Below, piece after piece: positions 57,266 through 64,000 of a DNA stretch of 64,000 nt. Position 1 is the stretch's first letter. Each line of letters starts with the position of its first letter. Below the pieces are notes generated by a model. The model saw nothing but the letters and a program-made list of their open reading frames with translations. It was not told where the DNA came from and did not search any database. Made by a program: the position numbers and the translations under genes. This DNA is from Muscardinus avellanarius. Taxonomy: Eukaryota > Chordata > Mammalia > Rodentia > Gliridae. The stretch lies in NCBI GenBank assembly GCA_963383645.1, contig OY726560.1, forward strand, positions 83,672,593 through 83,736,592, in the 5' to 3' direction.

Positions 57266-58649
57266 GATACAGAAAAAAACCAACACACTTACAGTCAATT
57301 GATTTTGACAAAGGGGCCAAATTCATATGCTGGAGAAATAATGGCTGTTTCAACAAATTGTGCTGGGAGAACTGGCTATCTATTTGTAGAAAGATGGAAC
57401 TAAATCCTAACCTCTCACTGTGCATAGGAATCAACTCGAGATGGATCAGAGACCTGGAAATCAGATGAGAGACTGTGAAGCTATTAGAGGGGGGCATTGG
57501 TTCAACACTCCAACATGTAAGCAGAGGTAGTAACTTCCTCAATAATACCTCCATAGAGCAGGAATTTAAAACAAGAATTAACAAGTAGAATGGCATCAAA
57601 CTAAAAAGCTTCTGCTCATCAAAGGAAACCATCAAGAACCTAGAGAGAAAGCCTACAGAATGGGAGAATATCTTTACCAGCCACCACTCTGATAGAGGGC
57701 TAATATCCAGAATATACAAAGAGCTCAAAAGACTACACTAGATAACCCAATTGAGAAATGAGTTGATTGAACAGACACTTCACAAGAGGTACAAATGGCC
57801 AATAGATACTATAAAAGATGTTCAACATCATTAGCCATCAGGGAGTTGCAAATCAAAACTACTCTGAGATTCCATCTAACCCCAATCAGAGTGGCAAGCA
57901 TAAATAAGTAAAATAACAACAAATGCTTGCAAAGATGTGGGAAAACAGGAACTCTTTTACACTATTAGTGGGAGTACAAACTAGTTCAGCCACTATGGAG
58001 ATCAGTGTGGAAATTCCTTAGAAAACTGGGAATGGATCCACCATATGATCCAGCTATACCACTCCTGGGTATCTTTCCAGAGAGGTTTAAATTGGATAGT
58101 TACAAATGCATACCCATATTTATAGCAGCATAATTTGCAATAGCCAAAATATGGAACCAATCTAGGTCTCCATCAACAGATGAATGGATTGCAAAATTAT
58201 GGGAGATAAACATAATGGAATTCTACTTTGCAATAAAGAAGAACAAAATCATGTCATTTTCAAGAAGATGGAAAGACCCGGAGATCATTATGTTAAGTGA
58301 GATCAGCCAAGCACAGAAAGAGAAGGGACATATGTTTTCTCTAATACGCCCAAACTAGGGAGTATAAGGGATACCAGAGGGACTCCAGATAATGGAGGGG
58401 AAACCTCAGCAAAGCCAAAAAGTAAGGGTAAAGGAGAAATAAGGCTGAGGTTAATTAATGGAAAAGCTACATTTGAATATGTGTATACATGGGAACATAA
58501 CATTGTTAACCTCGTTGCTCAGTATTGGGAGGAAGGGAAAAGGGGAAGTGGGGGGAGGGCACCAAGTACTGTGTGAATATATGCCATTGCCAACATGATG
58601 TGAGACTATAGTGCACCAATAAAATAAAAAAGAAAATAAAAAATAAGAC

Positions 58650-59834
58650 ACTAATTAATGTATTGGCTTTAGTATTCTCTGGATGAAAGCATCTGGTATA
58701 TTGAAGGACTCCAAGAGCACCTCCAAGATAGATGGTTCACTATGAGGATTCAGATTATACAATAATACTGGTCACTGTAAATTGTTAAGATGAAAGAACA
58801 CAAAGCAAAACCAGTACATCACAGAGATACACGTTGCAAAGTTCAGGGAAAGCCAGGCACAAAGCTTCAGGAATCTTCTTCCAGTGGAGTAGCACAGGAT
58901 CTTCTCAACTCCCAGCTACAAGTTGCAAACTAACCGCATGCAAAGTGTTACCTGCCAGAGAAGCTCATTAGCAGCTCAGTGCTGGGGTTCTCACCGGAGG
59001 CTGCCTGGCACACCCAGCCCTCAGGCTCTCAGGGGAAAGCTGGTATTTGGAATCAGCTACACTGTTTGTACAGTGTTTCACAGCGATTGCTCTTATAGGT
59101 TAGGGTGTTAGGAACCTTTCCATAGTCCCCATTCCCAGAAACCAGCTGAAAGCCAATCTCATAAGCAGATGTTTCAAAGAACAGCAATTAGGCTTGCTGT
59201 GTAAACCCTTCATTGCTCATAGGCCTGACTGAACTATGTATCTCAGGTACGTGGTGACGTGGCGGGTGGGTGGCTGACCTTGGAGGAATGCTCCTCTCTG
59301 AGCTAGACAACTGCTAGGTCTCACCTGCAAGCTCACCTTTCATGAGCAAGCCCAGCCCAGGTGCTTCCTTTGCTGAGTTCCTACACTCTGGAATGCCTTT
59401 GTCCTAACCACCCCACAGCCAGGTTAGGCAACAAGGACAGCCCCTATGTGCCAGAGCCCGCTGAATGATGGAAACCAGCCAACCATAACCTGCTTACACT
59501 GTCTCACCTATTACTTTCTCTAGAAACCACAATAAAGTGTCTCGTCCGGACACCCACCCCCACACACCACCTGGCAGATCCTGCTGCTCTTCTGTGGTAC
59601 CCATGGTGTTGGTCCTTGATCTTTTGGACTTACTATACTTGAATAATAATAAAACCTACATTTAAAACAAGACCAAACATTACATATGTATGTTTGTGTG
59701 TGTTAGAGGCCCTTGCAGTAATTATGCCAGAGTTAGAGGTTATTAGTATGCTCCTCCAGTTCTGATGTGATTTTGATGCCAAGTGAGCATGCATTAAATC
59801 CAGACGTGAGTAAGCAGGGCGTGGCTGACTATGG
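58650..59834. other. Unique sequence with a possible LTR
   Basis: From about 59107 ('tgttaggaacctttccatag') to about 59560 the text is LTR-like: it starts with TG and contains 'aaccacaataaagtgtctcg' with an AATAAA. I cannot confirm a family or paired ends. The rest is unrecognised. Confidence 0.35.
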
Positions 59835-59967
59835 TATAAGTTCTAGCCTTTAGCCATTTTGAAGTGTACGGGGTGGTGGCACTAAGTACACTTACACTGT
59901 TGTGCAGCCACTCTGCATTAGTTTCCAGAACCTTCTCATCTTCCCAATCTGAAGCTCTGTTCCTGTT

Positions 59968-59980
59968 AAACACCAGCTCC
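59968..59980 (+). repeat. Target-site duplication, left copy
   Basis: aaacaccagctcc, preceded by TT, so the nick site reads TT/AAAC, close to the L1 endonuclease consensus. Confidence 0.9.
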
Positions 59981-60378
59981 GAGCACACCAGACCCCTGGA
60001 GAAACCAGGCCCAGTAAGAAGCTGGGTTCTGGGCGGGGGTCGCGGGCGGGGCACGCCAGATGGGGCCCGGGTTCCGGGACTCTGGGCCCCGGCCGAACTG
60101 CGCGTAGCACGCCAGACCCCTGGAGAAACCAGACCCAGTAAGACGCTGGGTTCTGGGCGGGGTCGCGGGCTGGGCACGCCAGATGGGGCCCGGGTCGCGG
60201 GACTCTGGGCCCCAGGCCGAACTGAGAGTAGCACGCCAGACCCCTGGAGAAACCAGGCCCAGTAAGAAGCTGGGTTCTGGGCGGGGGTCGAGCACAGGGC
60301 ACGCCAGCTGGGCCCCGAATCGCGGGACCCTGGGTCCTGGCCGAACTGCGAGTAGCACGCCAGACCCCTGGAGAAACC
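59981..60378 (+). promoter_or_regulatory. 124-bp 5' monomers, candidate promoter repeats
   Basis: The motif gacccctggagaaacc starts at 59991, 60115, 60239 and 60363, exactly 124 bp apart: three full units and a partial one. Very rich in GC and CpG ('ggcgggggtcgcgggcgggg'). Mouse L1 uses repeated 5' monomers as promoters; a similar role here is inferred. Confidence 0.7.
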
Positions 60379-60868
60379 GGGCCCAGAACAGAAAAAGATA
60401 AAGAAAAATATCGGAGAGGTGGTAAGAAAGCCGTTATGGATGCCAGGACACTGGAATGCAGACAAAACATATCTAAATGCACTGGAACTTATGGAAAAAT
60501 TCACCGTGAAAGGGGACTGCTATTTCTCTATATTGTTAAGAATCTCAGACATCACATATAAGGAGAGAGTTTAGCGGAGACCAAGGAGAAATGCGGTGTT
60601 GAAAGAGTTCTTCGCGATGGTGGTGGAGACTTGTATTCAGGAGAAGCAGAAACCGGATCTTACCAACTTTATTTTTTTGGAGAAATTACACCAAATGTCG
60701 AATGCTACCATCACGCATGCTTAGGAACACTGGACAACATTCAGAGTGGAAAAAGAGCCTGGGAAGGATTTGAAACGGTGGAGGCAGTGGCAATGCCAGT
60801 GGCCAATATTCGGGGGTGGCAGAGATCTGATACATTACAACTGGAACCTTTGAAATAATAACCACAGA
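60379..60868 (+). other. Unique middle of the composite element
   Basis: Less GC-rich than its flanks. One frame stays open from just after a TAA at 60559 to a TAA at 60856-60858, about 98 codons, with mixed composition (for example 'GSYQLYFFGEITPNVE' and 'SGKRAWEGFETVEA'). The first in-frame ATG is far downstream, so it is not an obvious gene. Another short frame, 60437-60562, starts MDARTLECRQ. It could be a captured exon, an LTR/ERV piece or chance. No match recognised. Confidence 0.5.
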
Positions 60869-62590
60869 GACAGTGATCGGAACCTGCTGAGGGGTTAGGC
60901 GGGCGCCGGGGCCAGTGGCCGACATCGGAGCTTGCTGTGAGGCAAGGCCACTACTGAGGCCTCTGTGGCCGGGATTGGAACCTGCAGAGGGGTTAGACCG
61001 ATGCTGGGGCCAGTGAGGCCGGCATTGGAGCCTGCCATGATGCAAGGCTTGTGCTAGGGCCTCCGAGGTCGGGTCCGGAACTTGCTGAGGGGTTAGGCCG
61101 GTGCTGGGGTCAGTGAGGCCGGCATCGGAACCTGCCGTGAGGCAAGGCCAGTGTTGGGGCCCCCGAGGACGGGACCGGAGCCTGCTGAGGGGTTAAGCCG
61201 GTGCTGGGGCCAACGAGGCTGGCATCAGAGCCTGCCATGAGGCAAGGCCGGTACTTGGGCCTCCGAGGCCAGGATAAGAGCCTGCCGAGGGGTTAGGCCG
61301 GTGCTGCGGCCAGCAAGGCCGGCATCGGAGCCTGCCTTGAGGCATGACCGGTGCTGGGGCCTCCGAGGCCGGGATCGGAGCCTGCCGAGGGGTTAGGCCG
61401 GTGCTGGGGCCAGCGAGGCCGGCATCGGAGCCTGCCTTGAGGCAAGGCCGGTACTGGGGCCTCTGAGGCCAGGATAAGAGCCTGCCGAGGGGTTAAGCCG
61501 GTGCTGGGGCCAGCGAGGCCGGCATCGGAGCCTGCCTTGAGGCAAGGCCGGTACTGGGGCCTCGAGGCCAGGATAAGAGCCTGCCGAGGGGTTAGGCCGG
61601 TGCTGGGGCCAGCGAGGCCGGCATCGGAGCCTGCCATGAGGCAAGGCCGGTACTGTGGCCTCCAAGGCCAGAATAAGAGCTTGCCGAGGGGTTAGGCCGG
61701 TGCTGGGGCCAACGAGGCCGGCATCGGAGCCTGCCTTGAGGCATGACCAGTGCTGGGGCCTCCGAGGCCGGGATCGGAGCCTGCCGAGGGGTTAGGCCGG
61801 TGCTGGGGCCAGCGAGGCCGGCATCGGAGCCTGCCTTGAGGCAAGGCCGGTACTGGGGCCTCTGAGGCCGGGATCGGAGCCTGCCGAGGGGTTAGGCCGC
61901 TGCTGGGGCCAGTGAGGCCGGCATCGGAGCCTGCCGTGAGGCAAGGCCGGTACTGGGGCCTCCAAGGCCAGGATAAGAGCTTGCCGAGGGGTTAGGCCGG
62001 TGCTGGGGCCAACGAGGCCGGCAGCGGAGCCTGCCGTGAGGCATGACCAGTGCTGGGGCCTCCGAGGCCGGGATCAGAGCATGCCGAGGGGTTAGGCCGG
62101 TGCTGAGGACAGCGAGGCCGGCATCGGAGCCTGCCGTGAGGCATGACCAGTGCTGGGGCTTCCGAGGCCGGGATCGGAGCCTGCCGAGGGGTTAGGCCGG
62201 TGCTGGGGCCAGCGAGGCCGGCATCGGAGCCTGCCTTGAGGCAAGGCCGGTACTGGGGCCTCTGAGGCCAGGATAAGAGCCTGTCAAGGGGTTAGGCCGG
62301 TGCTGGGGCCAGTGAGGCCGGCATCGGAGCCTGCCGTGAGGCATTACCAGTGTTGGGGCCTCCGAGGCCGGGATTGGAATCCTGCCAAGGGGTTAGACCG
62401 GTGCAGGGGCCAATGGCCAGCATCGGAGCCTGGCGTGAGGCAAGTTCACTCCTGTGGCCTCCAAGGTCGGGACCAAAGCCAGCTTAGGGGTTTGACCGGT
62501 TCAGGGGCCAGCGAGACCAGAACTGGGTCCTCCCATGAGGCAAGGCCGCTGCTTGAGCCAGCGAGGTCTGGATCAGTCCACTGAGTAGCC
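60869..62590 (+). repeat. 100-bp VNTR, 17 units, dimeric substructure
   Basis: The anchor ggggttag recurs at 60891, 60989, 61089, 61189, 61289, 61389, 61489, 61588, 61688, 61788, 61888, 61988, 62088, 62188, 62288 and 62389, with a diverged seventeenth at 62487. Each unit is two related 50-bp halves, one with 'gaggggttaggccggtgctg' and one with 'ttgaggcaaggccggtactg'. Both open 'ggagcctgcc' and close 'gaggccgg'. Outer units are most diverged. Confidence 0.96.
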
Positions 62591-62850
62591 AGGCCACTAC
62601 TGGGACCATCAAGAGTGGGATTGGTACTTGCAACGCAGCATGCACAGAGAAATATCGCAGAAAATATAAATCAGACGCTTCTCTTAATCAGCAATAACTA
62701 GGAGGAAAAGGGCAACAGGAAGAGGTTGAGCTATAGAAAGGGCCCTATAGTGAAGCAACTAATGTGACCAATCAGAGGGTATGTAATACTGGAGGACGGA
62801 GCCTCTTTAAAACGCAGGAGGTACATAAACAAATGTATCAAAGTAAATCA
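62591..62850 (+). other. Unique 3' part of the composite element
   Basis: Sequence between the VNTR and the L1 3' end ('cagagaaatatcgcagaaaa', 'accaatcagagggtatgtaa'). Contains CCAAT and a 'ctctttaaaacgcaggagg' segment. Origin not recognised. Confidence 0.55.
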
Positions 62851-63012
62851 CCAAAGAAGTGTGGGATGGAGGGAGGGGGAGGGAATGGGATGGGGGCTGG
62901 AGGAGGGCTAATTGGATGATGTGTGCTTGTATATCCTCTCAAGTCTTGTACTCCAATGTGATTGATATATGACTACAATGCACCAATTTAAAAAATAAAT
63001 TAATTAAAAAAA
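62851..63012 (+). other. L1-type 3' end and poly(A) of the composite element
   Basis: 'agaagtgtgggatggaggga' and 'aattggatgatgtgtgcttg' align with the L1 and half-L1 3' ends in the window ('gggaaggagggatgggg', 'gggcgatgtgtgcatgtat'). It ends 'caatgcaccaatttaaaaaa' and A-tail. Confidence 0.82.
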
Positions 63013-63025
63013 AAACACCAGCTCC
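63013..63025 (+). repeat. Target-site duplication, right copy
   Basis: aaacaccagctcc directly after the poly(A), identical to 59968-59980. Confidence 0.9.
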
Positions 63026-63198
63026 TCTTTTCATCCCTGTCATTCTACTTTCTGTCTCCATAAATATGACTATCCTACATTTTTGCAAGTGGAATATATA
63101 TCCTTCCCTCTGTGGCTTTGCCCCTCCCCATTTAATATAACATCTTCAAAGTTCATCCATGTTGTAGCAAGTGTTAGAATTTTCTTCTTTTAAAAGAA

Positions 63199-63369
63199 AT
63201 GTTTCATCTGGGCACAGTTGTGCTTCCCTGTAGCTCCAGTGCTGGAGAGGCTGAGATAGGAGGATTGTGGGTTCGAGGTCAGCCTCAGAAACGTAGTGAG
63301 ATCCCATTAAAAGAAAAAAGGTCTGAGTGTTGCTTGGAGGTAGAATGTCCGTGGATTCAATCCCCAGTA

Positions 63370-63370
<1 letters not shown>
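63199..63370 (+). mobile_element. B1-dID-type SINE
   Basis: 'cctgtagctccagtgctgga', 'gttcgaggtcagcctcagaa', then the ID-like arm 'gtggattcaatccccagtat'. Its tail is the CA repeat that follows. Confidence 0.85.
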
Positions 63371-63414
<44 letters not shown>

Positions 63415-63425
63415 TGTGTGTGCGT
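63371..63425. repeat. (CA)n-(GT)n palindromic microsatellite
   Basis: About 20 CA units followed directly by GT units. The arms are complementary and could fold back. Confidence 0.95.
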
Positions 63426-63427
63426 GA

Positions 63428-63540
63428 ATATTTTAGAGGGAAACAGTAAGATCCATAGGGAAGCACACCAAGTACTGTGTGCATGTAGTTTGTATCACTT
63501 TGAACCTCACTACGACGTGTAATTACAATGAACTATTCAA
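63428..63540 (+). mobile_element. L1 3' end fragment
   Basis: 'gaagcacaccaagtactgtg', 'tatcactttgaacctcacta', 'gtaattacaatgaact', matching the 35.6-36.0 kb L1 3' end. Confidence 0.7.
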
Positions 63541-63670
63541 AGCAGAAAAAGGAATCTTCTTTTGTATGTATATCACGTTGTGTTACCTATTCATCTGTTC
63601 ATAGACATTTATGTTCTTTTCGCTTTTTGATTATTGTGAATAAAGCTGACATTAATATTTGTGTGCAGAG

Positions 63671-63882
63671 CCAGGCGTGGTGGGGCACGCTTGTAATCCC
63701 AGCATTTGGGAGGCTGAGACAGGAGAGTTGGGGTTCGTGGACAGCCTCAGCTACTTAGTGAGGCTTTTTTCAACTCAGTGAGACTGTTTCAAAATAAAGA
63801 ATAAAAAATAGGGCTGGGCATGTAACCCTCAGGTAGAATGCCTCTGGGTTCTGTCCCCAGTACTGAAAAAAAAAAAAAAAAG
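63671..63882 (+). mobile_element. B1-dID-type SINE
   Basis: 'ccaggcgtggtggggcacgc', 'tgtaatcccagcatttggga', then 'gggctgggcatgtaaccctc' and 'ctgtccccagtactg', A-tail. Confidence 0.9.
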
Positions 63883-64000
63883 TATGTGCAAACATCTGGT
63901 CAAACCCCTGGTGAAAATTCTTCAGGGTACGTGCTCAGAAGTGGAAATGCTGGGCCATGTGAAGATGCCACGTTTAATCCTCTTCAGGACCCTTCAGACT

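Larger units (their letters stand above)
56858..58640 (+). mobile_element. L1 3' portion, different subfamily, 5'-truncated
   Basis: ORF2 C-terminal text: 'cattcttgacttcaaattta', 'ttgattttgacaaaggggcc', 'gaactggctatctatttgta'. Its 3'UTR differs from the other L1s here ('agggataccagagggactcc', 'aggggaaacctcagcaaagc'). It ends 'tatagtgcaccaataaaata' and an A-rich tail. Frame is broken throughout. Confidence 0.85.
59981..63012 (+). mobile_element. SVA-like composite VNTR retrotransposon (3,032 bp)
   Basis: Bounded by a perfect 13-bp direct repeat (59968-59980 and 63013-63025). Five parts in order: GC-rich 124-bp monomers (59981-60378), a unique AT-richer middle (60379-60868), 17 units of a 100-bp GC-rich VNTR (60869-62590), a unique 3' stretch (62591-62850), and an L1-type 3' end of about 150 bp ('gactacaatgcaccaattta') with poly(A). 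It has no ORF1, endonuclease or RT, so it must be mobilised by L1 proteins. The modular plan (repeat, unique, VNTR, unique, poly(A)) parallels hominoid SVA/LAVA, but the parts are unrelated in sequence as far as I can tell. Confidence 0.88.
59835..64000 (-). mobile_element. Ancient L1M relic (antisense), split by the composite element and SINEs
   Basis: Antisense L1M 3'UTR/ORF2 text: 'agccattttgaagtgtacgg', 'acttacactgttgtgcagcc' before the composite element; 'tctactttctgtctccataa', 'gttcatccatgttgtagcaa' after it; then 'ttattgtgaataaagctgac' and 'tcagaagtggaaatgctggg' near the window end. The order matches one element, so the composite inserted within it. Confidence 0.75.

Noticed and set aside
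57075..57728. 217-codon minus-strand frame with poly-Leu/Ser
   Set aside because: Antisense L1 ORF2 joined to the GGA repeat; no independent coding signal.
59794..60504. Long minus-strand open frames (up to 236 codons) over the composite element's 5' end
   Set aside because: They follow the 124-bp repeat (124 is not a multiple of 3, so three frames open in turn) and give repetitive Gly/Pro/Arg-rich text. Not a gene.
61293..61695. Repetitive 60-114 codon frames in the VNTR
   Set aside because: Products of a GC-rich tandem repeat, with no protein family recognised.
60869..62590. CRISPR array
   Set aside because: Adjacent 50-bp and 100-bp units without unique spacers, in a mammalian retroelement.
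59981..62600. CpG island promoter of a host gene
   Set aside because: Target duplication, poly(A) and L1 3' end show a mobile element; no downstream exon is recognised in the window.

Overview
The window looks like intergenic or intronic DNA from a rodent of the squirrel-related branch (squirrels, mountain beaver, dormice). The evidence is the repeat content. There are many dimeric SINEs joining a 7SL/B1-like left half to an ID-like right half, the B1-dID architecture described for these rodents. There are also young L1 elements of a non-murine type, MaLR-type LTRs, and mammal-wide relics (MIR, Tigger/MER2-like, hAT, ancient L1M). I found no host protein-coding gene, no rRNA or tRNA gene and no CRISPR array. 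The genus is an inference; the repeats being rodent-like is well supported. All family names come from recall, not from a library search.

Layout. 1-9.8 kb is mostly unique sequence with scattered SINEs, one MaLR LTR, a MIR, a MER2-like transposon, a hAT relic and a tiny retrocopied mRNA 3' end. 9.8-24.8 kb is a stack of minus-strand L1 material: an ORF1-only element (copy A), then a near full-length L1 (13.2-22.0 kb) interrupted by a second ORF1-only element (copy B) that carries about 0.73 kb of transduced 3' flank, then the 5' part of an older L1. 24.8-42.7 kb is mixed: ORF1-only copy C (26.8-29.5 kb), a solo LTR, several L1 3' ends and a cluster of microsatellites at 38.4-39.1 kb. Copy D lies at 42.8-45.6 kb. 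An ancient L1M, broken by later insertions, lies at 47.0-48.7 kb. A plus-strand L1 at 48.9-56.6 kb contains copy E, nested within its ORF2. A second 5'-truncated L1 follows to 58.6 kb. 59.8-64.0 kb is an ancient antisense L1M into which a 3.0 kb GC-rich composite element has inserted.

Two things stand out. (1) Five copies (A-E) of an ORF1-only 'half-L1' share one architecture: L1 5'UTR with a YY1-type motif (lost by truncation in copy C), ORF1, about 0.6 kb of ancient L1 ORF2 in antisense orientation, then an L1 3' end. Copies D and E keep an intact 305-codon ORF1, and C, D and E have clean target-site duplications. (2) The element at 59,981-63,012 is built like the hominoid SVA class: 124-bp GC-rich 5' monomers, a unique middle, seventeen 100-bp VNTR units each made of two 50-bp halves, an L1 3' end, poly(A), and a 13-bp target-site duplication. 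I know of no described rodent counterpart.

How the parts work together: the autonomous L1s presumably supplied, in trans, the endonuclease and reverse transcriptase that moved the half-L1s, the SINEs, the retrocopied mRNA end and the composite element. The L1 copies in this window are themselves dead (frameshifts, internal deletions, and a mutated FADD motif in one).
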